A DNA stretch of 64,000 nt from Endocalyx cinctus (lineage: Eukaryota; Ascomycota; Sordariomycetes; Amphisphaeriales; Apiosporaceae): the NCBI GenBank assembly GCA_001600455.1, contig BCKC01000002.1:1302001-1366000 (forward strand), read 5' to 3'. The position numbers and the translations under genes were made by a program. Positions within the stretch are counted from its first letter, which is position 1; each line of letters begins with the position of its first letter. The notes below the pieces were generated by a model that was given only the letters and a program-made list of their open reading frames with translations, was not told the DNA's origin and searched no databases. Of the stretch, positions 50,675 to 62,283 are shown piece after piece.

Positions 50675-51730
50675 ATGTCGGACAGTTCGTCGAAGCACGA
50701 GAAGGAGACCGCGGTCGCGGTCAACCCTCAGCATTATGCCGAGGGCGACGAGGAGGTCGGTGTAGTAAACCAGAACGGTGCTCTTAAGACCCATCTGAAG
50801 AGTCGACACATGCAGATGATTGCTATTGGTATGCGACCTTTTTTACTCTCCCACACTTTTCTCCCCACCTCATTTCTCTTTTGGCGCAAAATATCGATTG
50901 CGACCGTCGCAATTGTTATTATTTTGCGCCCCGGACTATGATCACTATCCCCCCAAAAGGAAAAAACACAAATGAAAACTAACTGAACGATCTTTCGAAT
51001 AGGTGGTGCCATCGGTGCTGGTCTCTTTATCGGTTCGGGTAGCGCTCTCCAGAAGGGTGGTCCCGCCTCTTTGGTACGTACATGCGCGCGCCGATCCTCA
51101 TACTCTTCTATATACCGAACCGTCTCGTTTCTAACCAACGTTATGATTGCGTCCCGAATAGGTTATCGGTTATTTGATCGTCGGTGTCATGTTGCTCTTC
51201 ACGATGCAGGCTCTCGGTGAAATGGCTGTCCTCTACCCCGTCAACGGTGCCTTCTTTACCTACGTTGTTCGATTCGTCGACCCTTCTTGGTATGTTTCTT
51301 TTTTGCTCCCTACAACTACCGCCTGATATGAGAATTGTCGCATAAGCAGGGGATAATCCTAACAGAGTTTCTAAATAGGGGTTTCGCCGTCGGTTGGCAA
51401 TACGCTCTCGCCTGGTTGACTGTTTTACCTTTCGAATTGATTGCCGCTAGCGCCACGATTAAATTCTGGAGAGACGACATCCACGCGGCCGTTTGGGTTA
51501 CCGTTTTCCTCGTCATCCTTTCCGTCATCCAGGTCTTCGGTGTTCGAGGATATGGTGAAGGTATGTAACTTCCCTATTTGACAGACGATGAACGGTAAAT
51601 CCTAACTGCGAACAGTCGAATTCATCCTCAGTTGTATCAAGGTCGCCGCTTGTGTCGGCTTCATCATCCTTGGTATTATCATCGACACCGGAGTAAGTAA
51701 ACAATCCGCATTCCACAACAGTAACAAGCG

Positions 51731-51762
<32 letters not shown>

Positions 51763-52866
51763 GCTGACGCAACGAAATTAGGGTGTTGGTGACAAGGGAT
51801 ACTTGGGTGCCACCTACTGGCACGACCCCGGCGCCTTCCGCAACGGCTTCAACGGTTTCGCCGGTGTCTTCGTCGTCGCCGCCTTCGCCTTCGGTGGTAC
51901 GGAGCTGGTCGGTCTCGCCGCTGCCGAGACGGAGAACCCTCGCAAGGCGATCCCCAAGGCCGCCAAGCAGGTCTTCGCCCGTATCTTCTTCTTCTACGTC
52001 GTGAACCTCTTCATCCTCGGCCTCATCTTCCGATCCGACGACCCGCGTCTCGAGCACGCGAGCGGTTCCAACTCCAAGTTCTCCCCTTTTACCCTCGCCA
52101 TCCAGGACGCCGGTATCAAGGTCCTCCCCTCGATCTTCAACGCCGTCATCACCATCTCCGTCATCAGCGTCGCCAACTCGTGCACGTACGGCTCCACCCG
52201 CACGATGCAGGCCATGGCCGAGCGCAAGATGGCGCCCCAGTTCCTCTCCTACATCGACAAGGCCGGCCGCCCCCTCTGGTGTATCGTCATCCAGATCGCT
52301 TTCGGTTTCTTGGGTTACGTCGGCGAGGCCTCCAACGGTACCGAGGCTTTCGACTGGCTCCTCGCCTTGTCCGGTCTCTCCTACTTCTTCGTCTGGGGCT
52401 CTTGCTGCCTGGCCCACATCCGCTTCCGCATGGCTTGGGCCAAGCAGGGTCGCACCCTCCGGGAGCTTCCCTACAAGGTTCCCCTCGGTATCTGGGGAAG
52501 TGTCATCGGTCTCTCGCTTAACATCATCGCCCTGATCGCTACCTTCTACAACTCTCTATACGTAAGTTTTTTTTTTTTTTTGTCTGATACGTGATTTGGC
52601 TAACTCGGACGAAATTGCAGCCCTCCCCCAACGCCACTCCCGACGCCGAGACCTTCTTCACCTCTTTCCTCGCCGCGCCCATCTGCCTGGCTTCCTACGC
52701 CGGCTGGAAGATCTACACCCGCGACTGGAAGCCCTGGGTCAAGCTTGCCGATGTCGACCTCGTTACCGGATCGCGTCCTCTCAACTTGGACGATGGCGAG
52801 GAGGAGGAGATGGAGAAGAAGACCTGGGCTAACCTGCCCCTCCGCTTTCTCCGCGGTTTCTTCTAA
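50675..52866 (+). CDS. Amino-acid permease, YAT/APC family
   Basis: Plasma-membrane proton-coupled amino-acid uptake carrier of the fungal YAT family (Gap1-like). Exons: 50675-50828, 51003-51073, 51162-51289, 51379-51560, 51616-51692, 51782-52561 and 52621-52866; every phase closes, giving 545 residues. A polar N-terminal tail is followed by the conserved first-helix motif IGGAIGAGLFIGSG (spliced from two exons), ALGEMAVLYPVNGAF, and FAFGGTELVGLAAAE in the GC-rich sixth exon. About twelve membrane segments can be traced, and the tail ends LRFLRGFF. The first intron is 174 nt; the fifth carries a 27-T run. Codon choice in exon 6 is strongly C-ending, as in highly expressed genes. Substrate range cannot be told from sequence. 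A (GT)n repeat lies just after the stop, in the probable 3' UTR. Confidence 0.93.
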
Positions 52867-52964
52867 AAAAGTCTTACCTACCCCCATTTTTTCCCGTCTT
52901 TTTCTTCCATGAAAGCACGTTTAAAAAATAAAAATAAAGGTTTAGCTTTGTCAAATCTAGGGCG

Positions 52965-53005
<41 letters not shown>

Positions 53006-54298
53006 AGAGAAAAGAAAGAAAGGAATAGAGCATATAAACATTAAACAGTCGTTTTTTGAGCGTTGGGAATGCTGTTGTTTTTTGTTGTTTTATTATCGCG
53101 ATGAAAAGATATCCCCGTCGTGTCGTGTCCTTGGGTTCTGTTTTATATTTTATGTTGGGTTGGAAGTGCCGAATATCCGAAAAAAAGAGAGAGAAATCAT
53201 TTTATAGAGTACATATACATATCCTCCATCTTCTTCGACAATTAAATTTTAGATATCCCTTTTTCTTAAAAAAAATGCTGAACCACATCCTCTTGAGTTT
53301 TAAAATGAAAGTGATGTTTCGCTTGGGTAGGTGAGAGAAGAGTTGTTGAAACTTGGGAAGAAGTAGAATGAAGTGTCACTACGCGTCAGGTATTATCTAT
53401 TTAACCGTATCTCTCTTCGTATATGCGTGGAAGTTGAAATTAAGTTATCTTGTCACGCCGTCGCTTCATGATTGGACGCGGAGGCCCTCCAAATCCTTCA
53501 ACGGGGCTGAAAGATTAGACTATACTCATCTATCTCACTTGCATGGTCCTTTTGCTCTTATTATTATTGTTATTATTTTGCGTATCTTGGCAAAGAACCC
53601 GCAAAGAAGCGGCGCAGTTGATACGCTATACATTTTACATGGAGATAAAGTCGAAAAGTCAAAGCTTGGTTGACGGCGTTTAAAGTGGATTATGTATACC
53701 ATGCAATGATAGAAGTCATTCGTGGGACTTTTATCTCATTTCGAATACACCGTGATGGTTGACTAGGGTTATTAACTGGAACTTGGTAAGGGGAAAAGGA
53801 TACTTTCTACTACAAAAAGTCAAGACATATTTTGATCACAGCGACCTCGGTGAGAAGTAGTTTATATATATATATACTCGACAGTATCACGCAAATGTTC
53901 CCGAAGAATACAAATACCAGTTATTAGGAAGAAAAAAAATCGAAGTGTTACGTCGAAGAAATATCTATGTATGGACAAGACTGGCCTTTGGATCTTCTAA
54001 AAAGGGGGCTGGACAACAATTCGAATATCCATATGAACTCTGGGGATTGCTTCCTTCTTTTCTTTTCTATTCAATTGGCCTTTTTTTTTCTTCTTCTTCA
54101 AACGAAGGGAAAGGAGAAACACCGCGTATCCCGCACTGTCTAATGTAGTAGTTTAGAGGGTATGTATATGCCTGACCGTCTAAATGAGAACCTTGCCCGT
54201 TCTATTGTAGGTTCTCTTTCTGGATTTATATTCATTGAATCAATCAATCAATCCAGTTGGTCTAGTAAGCTGGGCGGGCTAGGCAAGCGAGGTAATAT
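52867..54298. other. Convergent intergenic region, permease / Ark kinase
   Basis: Presumed 3' UTRs of both genes. It has a (GT)n repeat at 52967-53002 and no supported gene; the 106-codon frame at 53353-53673 and the 92-codon frame at 53056-53334 show no protein family signs. Confidence 0.5.
52967..53002. repeat. (GT)n microsatellite in permease 3' region
   Basis: Eighteen GT units about 100 nt after the permease stop. Confidence 0.95.
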
Positions 54299-57200
54299 CT
54301 AACGACCTCCTTTTCCATCCGTCTCGGCATCTAAATCTCGCTCAACCATCTCTATGGATCCTAAACTCGGGAACCTTTTACTGAAGTCCGTCATGTAGTC
54401 TGCCTTTTCCTGGTAGTTCATATCTAACGTGGGCCTACCAGGCAAACCAACACCCACCATCTGCTCTGATGAACCCTGAGGCATTGGCATTGCGGTACGC
54501 TGCTGTTTCGGCGGAGATTTTGACCTACCCCCCGTTGGAATGCTGTTCAAATGAGTAGGCTTGGGGGCCGGGCTGGGCTTGGGTGGAGGCATTGGTCGAC
54601 TTGGAGAATCGGGCTTTTGTGAACCTGGTCGGACTCGTGCGAGCGTCTCTGACGAGCTCATTACCGGCTTTAAAGGAGGTACGCGAGGCGAATTTCCGAT
54701 CGTAGGTTTTCTAGGAACCTCGGGAAGCTGCTTTTCTACTCGGTTCTGAGCAGCTGCCTCGTCTGAAAACTTGCCATACCCTGATGCGGTCCGTTGGATT
54801 TGTTGAGTAGACTTCTGGGACTCTTCGAGCAAGTTTTGTACCCGGTTCTGAATGCTCACAGCACGAGAGACTCCACCGATACTCTTAGGAAGTGAACCTG
54901 AGCCGCCCGCTTCCTTCGATGCCATTCTTTGTTTATATTCAGCTGCAGCTGCCTCAACTCGTCTCTCCTCCTCTGCAAGAGCTTGCGCCTCAAGCTCGCG
55001 CCGCATTTCAGGTGTCAGTTCGGGCTCACCGAGACGCCCATCATCGCTGATGCCGTCAGTGGCTTCCGATCCAGCAATCGGAGTCAAGTTGTGGCGCTCT
55101 AAATCAGTAAGAGGGGATGGTGGTCGATTGGAGCCTGAAGCATTACCCTCAAATCTTTTGAATGCATCGCCGAATCTGCCGGCGAAGATGTTCTTTGTGC
55201 CAGACAATGAACTGAGACTAGAGCGCTTCGCATGCTGCTTGAAGCTCTTTTCTTTCTTTTTCCCGTCAGGATCTTCCATCGATCGTAAGAAGTCGACATT
55301 AGACTCAATTGCCAAGTCATCAGGTAGATCAATCAATGGCGCAGATATCTTTTCATTGAGATTTGGTGATGGTTGGCCAGATGTGCGCAACGGCCGAGGA
55401 GCGGACTCAAGTCCCCGGAGGTATTCCATGTCAGATTCTAGATATGTGCTGGCCGGTCTAGGCCTGCCAGTTGTGGATGATGGTTTTGAGAGTGGTTCAA
55501 GTAAATCAAGGCTGGGTCTGCCACCTTCCAATGACGGACGCGATGACGAAGGATACCGACCATGTCCAGTTTGAGACTGCATGGAATCAATTCGAGCAGC
55601 GGGAGACGGCCTGGGCGGCACTTGACTAATTCCTGTAATGTCCTGCTGTCGAGGCAGGCTTATAGGACGATGTTGATCGGCTGGAGGAAACCTATGTATA
55701 GGGGGATAATCACGCGTTGGCCGATCTATCGGAGGAGTGCTAGTCATTGTCCCTGTGGAAATCATGACTGGTCTCTTAGGAGTTTCAGATCTAGGTTCGG
55801 GAGGCGGCGAAGAGATAGCTTGAAGTTCCGGATTACTGGATATAATGGCCGAGGCACGGCTCATTTCTGAGACTGGCTTTGGAGGCGCAGAGGTTGGCTT
55901 ATGAATAGATGCCGGAGGCGGCGACGGCCTTGACACTTCAGTAGGGACAACTACAGGCTTGACTCGACTCAGATCTGCCGATTGTCGGTGGCTCACTGGA
56001 GCTTGCGATGGTTTCACTTGAGGCCTAGCAAAGGCATCATTGGCTAACTGGTTTGTAACTTGATGGTGTAGCTGCGCCTGCATCCCTTGGGGTGGTGGTG
56101 AGCTCGGGCTGTCAAAATCGAATTTGGCGCCCTGATCATGTAATAAGGAGAACTCATCCAGAGTGGGAAATCGTGATGAGACGTCATCTTCCGGAACTTT
56201 TGTACCCGGTTGCGTATCTAAAGCAGCAAAAGGGTCGCCATTTATGACCCTCATCGGCGATGGACTAGGCCTAGGGGCTTGTGATGGTACGGCCTGCTGA
56301 TGCGTAACAGGCCTGCCTCTTCTCATAGGAGTGATATCAGGAATCGCCTGCGTTTGCTGCTGGGGTGGTGGGGAATATACAGCACCCATTGTGGGGGTGC
56401 TCCTCTTTTGTTGTTCCGCTTTCTCTTGCATGTCGTTTCTTCTCTGTCCTGACCGAGATTGATCAGAGTATATCTGAAATCATGTCAGTCGATAGTCAAA
56501 TTTTATGATTTTTAAAGCTTACATCATGAATAGGAACTTCACGACCCTGCATTATACAGCTTTCTTGTAGTACCTGGTAAATATTTGGTCGTGATGTCTG
56601 GTTCTCTCGAAGCATAGAAGCTTTTGTTCTTGTTAGCATGCCGTAATAACTTCCAGGCTAATATATACTAACCGATCAAATGTTTTAGCCTGTCAGAGAA
56701 GACGGGGTAGCTTGGAAATTTATAACTCGCATTCAAAATCGCAAGTTGCCCCTGATCCTCAAATGGCGTGGTGTAATAACAGAGCTTGTAGAGCAGAACT
56801 CCTAAAGCCCATATGTCAGATTTCTCGTCTATAGGTTGTTTCCGATACACATCGACCATTTCCGGGCTCCTGTATTGCATCGTAGTATGCCTTTGCACAT
56901 CTTCATCTATCTGTCGACATTCGACAATACTTTGGGGGGCCGGTTTCGGAGCGGCGGCTGAGCCAAAATCGCATAATTTGAATTTTCTCTTAGAGCCGTG
57001 CATGGTTATGAGGACGTTTTCGACTTTTATATCGCGGTGTAGAAGTGGTGGCTTAAGATAATGCATACATGCTACACCCTCGGCGATGTCGGAAAAGATG
57101 GTGAGAATCTCGGGTTCGGTGAGGCGGTGTTGTAATCTGGTATTCATGAAATCGATCAAGCCTCCACCATTGCAAAATTCCATCAGTAGGAAAACTTCGT

Positions 57201-57579
57201 ATCCACCGCCCTTCAACTCGGAGGCGTGCGAGTCGATATAGGTGACAATCGGCCGGTGACCTTTTAATCGTTTCATAGTTTCTACCTCTGTTCGCATACC
57301 ACGTAGGGTCTCCTTGTCCGGCACGGCAACTCTCTTCAATACCGCCTGATCTGTGCCATCAATCGGCCGTGGTAGTTTCACAAGGTATACATGTGCAAAT
57401 CCACCCTCAGACAAGTATTTCTGAATAACGACCCTATGATCGCCTACTTGGATTTTAGTTCCAGACACAAACGTACCAGCGGGAGCAGCTGGTGCTTGCA
57501 CTGGCATCTGACTGGATGGTACATATACTGCTTGTTGTCCTGGCCGAGCCATTGCTACATTATTACTATAGGATGTCAT
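54299..57579 (-). CDS. ark1: Ark1/Prk1-family (NAK) serine/threonine kinase
   Basis: Actin-regulating kinase family (yeast Ark1, Prk1, Akl1; animal AAK1/BIKE), which phosphorylates endocytic coat proteins at cortical actin patches. Exons: 56673-57579, 56523-56620 and 54299-56473, giving 1,059 residues. The kinase domain begins near residue 50, with glycine loop SEGGFAHVYLV (57-67), Lys82, HRDIKVEN (181-188), DFG (204-206) and the family activation-segment motif TTMQYRSPEM (232-241). The second exon ends the domain with RPNIYQVLQESC. The remaining two-thirds is a Pro/Ser/Gln-rich disordered tail with many PxxP stretches, which fits SH3-mediated recruitment (known in the yeast relatives, inferred here). 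An acidic/basic helical patch around EEERRVEAAAAEYK may form a coiled coil. Which of the three yeast paralogues it matches best is not decided. Confidence 0.9.
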
Positions 57580-58728
57580 TTTTTACCGATTCGATTCGAT
57601 CCGATACGACCCGACCCGGCTCGACTTGGCTTGACGGGTTGCTGCGAGCGAGGACAAATGAAAAGGGGTTATATAAATATTTATAATGAGGCGGTGGATA
57701 TCGAAATCGGTAAGGTGATCGTGAACGGTTTTACGTGTATGCGTATGTATGTGACATCGAGGCAATTCGCGCTCCTGAATTTTGTTCAATAAGGCATAGC
57801 TTAGATGGCAAGGGGGGATAAAAGAAGTCGGTAAATGCGTTTTAGGTTATCAAAAGAGTGTCGATGTCTCAATCGAGAACTCGGTTTCGTTGTAGTTGTG
57901 GTTCAACTTGAGTCGAAATAAATATATTAATTTGTAGAGAATTTGTCTTGCTTCCCGATGATAAAGTTGGCGGTAATGGGGATGAAGATGACGATGTATA
58001 ACAGGCACGGACAATGGATGCCACGTTCAGTTGACATAAGCCCCCTTAAGTTAGTTCCAAGGTTTACCAGTAACGCTAAGGTTATAGGTACTTAATCGCT
58101 ATACCGACTTAGTAGTAGTTCATTAGGTACTCAGGTACTGTTGCATTTAGCTCGGCATATTCGCATAAAGTGAAATACTACAAAAAGCGTGTCTTAGGTA
58201 ATTAATATATTCTTTCCAATACGGAGTATTTTACTGTTTCACTATGTATAGATACCTACCTACCTAGGTACTTAAGTACTTACGTAGGTATTACTTTAAA
58301 CGGTGAACATAACCCCAAGTTTTCTAAATAAAGCCCCCCCTTTCAATCGGTATTGTTTATTTTATTTTATTCGACAACGTTGAAGTAGCTGGTACGTTTA
58401 AAACCCCTATTTAATCACTTGGCAGTGCAGAGTACAATGACAGAGTGGTAGACCTTAAAGACATAAGCACGCAGTCTCTCTAACGTCTGTCAGTGCAATA
58501 TTGTATCTTCAATGTAAAATAATATTTCTAAAGATTTCCTTTATAGTCATTAGAACCTTGATTTAGTTGGTTAATTGTATGTATATCTACAAAACTCTCT
58601 TAAAAGATTTAATCCTCAAATAATAGTAAGTTAGAAAACTCCGTATAATGCGCCTAGATTGATAATTTAATCCCACGAATCATGCATCACCTAATAAAAT
58701 CTCTCCTATGACACTTCTCATATTTTAT
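57580..58728. promoter_or_regulatory. Intergenic region upstream of the Ark kinase
   Basis: Contains the kinase promoter and the 3' end of the Na+/H+ exchanger transcript. One TACGGAGTA (58220-58228) and one TACCTAGGTA (58261-58270) lie 33 nt apart. No gene is supported. Confidence 0.45.
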
Positions 58729-61056
58729 TCAGGTCGACCCAGATGGACCATCCTCCTCATCTCGGCCTGGGCTTGGGCCGCTGGGATGACTACCATCCAG
58801 TAGTAACTTAGGTTTGATATACTCTTCATCCAGCTGTCTGAATAATGCCTGAGGATCTTGAGCAGTGAAAAGTTGTCTGATAGCGGTACCCGCCGAGACC
58901 GGAGGTACATTGCGGTGTCCCGACGTTGGATATGAAAACACTCTTTCATCTTCTGACGTCCCAGTGGGTGTTAGAATTGGACTAGATCTAGAATGAGAGA
59001 CCCCTGGAGCCGGTGGGGGGAGATCCGATGTGTCGATATCACTGCCGAAATCCGAGTCTGTTAAGTTTCCGGTTTGACCTAGTAAATCTGCTCTTTCAAT
59101 TTCATCGCCCGACGCATGATGTTCTTTACGATTCTTGCTTGTAGCACGCCCGGCGTGAGGTGATCGGTGGCCTGATACATAGCTGCCTCTTTCCGGTCCC
59201 GTATTACGTCGGGAATTTGAGCCAGAGTTTAGAGAATTCATTCGTACCGAGCCATTTCTTGACCGTGGTGTAAAGCCAATACCGGTTCCAGAGCGCTTGT
59301 AGTAGGATCCACCAGGTACAGCCTCAATATCAAACTCGTCATCACTATCCGCCTCTTCGACAACTCCGGTGCGAATACCTAAAATTTCTAGCATGCGCGC
59401 AGTTGTGCCACCGAAAATGATTACGGTAAGCACTACCACAACAAGAACGGTAGCTTTGAGGGCGTATTGATTGTCGCCATCTAACAGGGCGGCCAGAGCC
59501 ACACCGACAGCTCCGCGTAGTCCAGCCCAGAATAACATGGCTTGATAACTGTAAGGTAGTTCGTCACTTACTTCCTTTCCTTCACGGCGAGCCCGATAGT
59601 GATGGTACCAGTTGATTGCCTTGGAAAGAGGAAAAACTGCGACCCATCTAGCCGTGCACACGGCAATAACGGTGACAATAATCAAGAGGGGCTGAAAGAC
59701 AAGGGCGTTGTCCGTAAAAAGGGAAAGCCCGAGATAGATGAAAATAAAGTTTTCGGAAAGCTGGGCCAGGATTTGGAAGAAATATTTGGTACTAAGCTGA
59801 GTGCGTCGTGACATGTTGAAGTAGGCATAGTGTTTCAAAGTAATACCACAGAACAGCAAAGACACGATACCTATTCAGAAATTAGCTACCTCGATCAGAT
59901 ACAAACAGAAGAAGAAGAAAAAAAAAACTAGGAGGACATACCTGACATTCGTACAGCTTGCGAGAAGAAATAGCTCGCGTAAGTAATCAAGACAATCAGA
60001 CAAGTCTCTATCTGCGGGTGCCTGCGGACATAAGTGAACTTCAAAGCAAGGGCGGTGCCGACGCCAACGGCAACACCGATGAACAAACTACCAAAAAAGC
60101 TGAGAAGGAATAGCCAAATACCCTCGATGAAGCTGACGAAGCCGTATGATCCCGCGATTTCACTCCTGTATCGTTGGGCCGTCTCGAAAATAACGATTGC
60201 GATAGCATCGTTAAGAATGGACTCGCCGAAAATGACGGTATAGAGCTTAGGATCAACCTTGTAAGTGTTGAAGATGGCTAAGATAGTTACAGGGTCAGTG
60301 GCGGACAAGGTGGCGCCAACCGAGATGGCATCATTAAAGCTCATCACTTCGCCCCCTAGAGGAATCTGGCTATATAGCCAAAGAAGGAGGCCTATCACGA
60401 CGGCAGACAAAAAGGTACCAGCAAAGGCGAAAACCAATATGGTACCTATATTACGGAAAAAATTGGCTTGATGGAGTTCGTAGCCTGAGTTAAGGATGAT
60501 AGGTGGGAGGAGAAGGTTGAAGAATATTTGATAATCAAAGCTGATATAGCTTTGAACGGAGGATTCGGTCGTGAGTCTGAGAATTAAACCAACCGTCATG
60601 CCTAATCCTCTTGATCAGTGGTTGTTCGCCTCATTCCAAGTGCGAAGATAACAGGGTTGACGAACCAGCGAAGATGGATATAACCGTTTCATGAATAGCT
60701 TGTACCTTCTTTTGCTGTAGCATGTAGCTTGTGAAGAAGGCGATGATTAAAAGCACTATTGAAATGAGAAGTGCCATAGAAGCATATATCTCCTTCTCAC
60801 CAGAATCCGAGTCTGTTCATATTTATGGTCAGAGGGTCTAGATAGAGATAAACGGCGTTGAGAAGATTGGGAGGGGGGGGGGGGGATGCGCATTCGTACC
60901 ATCGGGTTCGGTATCATCGTCGGTGCGCTCTAAGACAAAATTTAAGTTAGTATATGTAAATGCGCATGTTTATCAATCGCGTAAAGAAAAAAATAAAATA
61001 AAAAATAAAAACATACTGACGAGCTCCATAAGGGAGCTGGCTGCTTCGACCAACAT
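58729..61056 (-). CDS. nhx1: Endosomal/vacuolar Na+(K+)/H+ exchanger, Nhx1-like
   Basis: CPA1 antiporter that exchanges lumenal protons for Na+ or K+ and sets endosomal pH; the yeast relative Nhx1 is needed for multivesicular-body traffic. Exons: 61017-61056, 60900-60929, 60666-60812, 59942-60601 and 58729-59870, giving 672 residues. Two very small exons (40 and 30 nt) at the start are supported by closed phases and an acidic, non-hydrophobic N-terminus. Key signs are IHETVISIFAGM, then FFNLLLPPIILNSGYEL (from about 99), ATDPVT (173-178) and GESILNDA (198-205) with the conserved Asn-Asp pair for ion binding. The long hydrophilic tail (about 460-672) is Ser/Asp-rich and probably regulatory. 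The intron 60813-60899 contains a 13-G run (C on the coding strand). The neighbour on the other side is a divergent sugar transporter. Confidence 0.91.
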
Positions 61057-62283
61057 ATTGATCGGTATGCGATGCACTGTCTACGCCGCGATGAATGAGG
61101 TGAAGACTATGGGAGTACCTAAGTTGGAAATTGGGTCTTTGGTGGGATCTGATTAATTTGCTCTAAACGGAGCGTTTGGACGGAAATGTACGAAGTCATT
61201 AATCTATCCAATGATTCATGGGGTGAAGAAATCGTGATTGTTTAACCTGGTGAATTGTTCCGGGCATTAGAACATGTTTTGTTTGAATAAATTAATTAAT
61301 TGATGAGGCAAGGCTTTTTTTTTTTTTCGGAATCGACACCTTTCGTCTTTCAATCCAATCATGGAGTTCTTGGCAATTAAATTCTACGTAACACTTTGTA
61401 GCTGCTTAGGTGTCTTCAGGTCACTTAAGTAATCGTTTTATAAGGATGTGGAGTACCCGTGGACGCTTGTAGCATAGGTAGATTTACTTGTAGGTAGACT
61501 AGATGGATAGGCTGGGGGAGAATTAGTATACTACGGTACATATAACGCAAGTAATGTGCAATTACGGAGTAGAATCCATAGATATACTGTAGGTATATTG
61601 CACTAGCGTACCAGTATATCAGATACCTACCTTACCCACCAGTCCACCTGAATTCAGCTACTGTTCACGTATCATGCAGATAGGATTAACGCAAGGGACC
61701 CCTGATATTCTTGATTCATGCTGTCAGGTACGTACTTTAGTAGTTAGTATCTTACAACGTGGTATAAAGAACATAAAACACCGATTTCCGGGTCATTGAC
61801 GCAATCTCTCTTACAACTTTACTTAACCTATGGAAATAGCATATGGACCTTAATAAATACTTAACTTACCTATTTACTTACTGTAGCATCCAACCCAATA
61901 CTCAACTAAAAATGACACACTACTGCAACATGTCTAGGTCAACTATATTGTGTGCCGTGTTACCTCGTCTTACCAAATTCATCGTCTGACCAATGTGCTC
62001 ATTATAACTAACATCCATTATGATCCTTCGACCATATCTGTATCTCACCATAACATGGATTCTATGATAAATTTGTTCTTAGTGTTCTGTCGTTGAAGGT
62101 AAAACCTTTATTATCTTACGTCTTTAGTTACTACGATTCACTAAGCTACGACTTTGCCAATCTACGTACTTCCCGTTACATTTTAAACGTACGAAACGAG
62201 TTTCATCCGCCAACGAACCCGGACATTATCTTTGACAAAAATAAATAAATAAAGCCAAAGCGATTCATCCCACTTTCTAGGGT
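61057..62283. promoter_or_regulatory. Divergent intergenic region, nhx1 / GPH transporter
   Basis: A 1.2 kb region with both promoters and no supported gene. It holds one TACGGAGTA at 61563-61571. A/T-rich runs and ATATAC-like stretches are present, but no motif that I can tie to a regulator. Confidence 0.45.

Noticed and set aside
51602..52417. 271-codon antisense frame over the permease
   Set aside because: It is the complement of C-ending codons in exon 6, with a biased Gly/Glu/Asp/Val composition and no domain.
54852..55574. 240-codon antisense frame over the Ark kinase tail
   Set aside because: Ser/Arg/Leu-rich shadow of the Pro/Ser-rich tail; no independent evidence.
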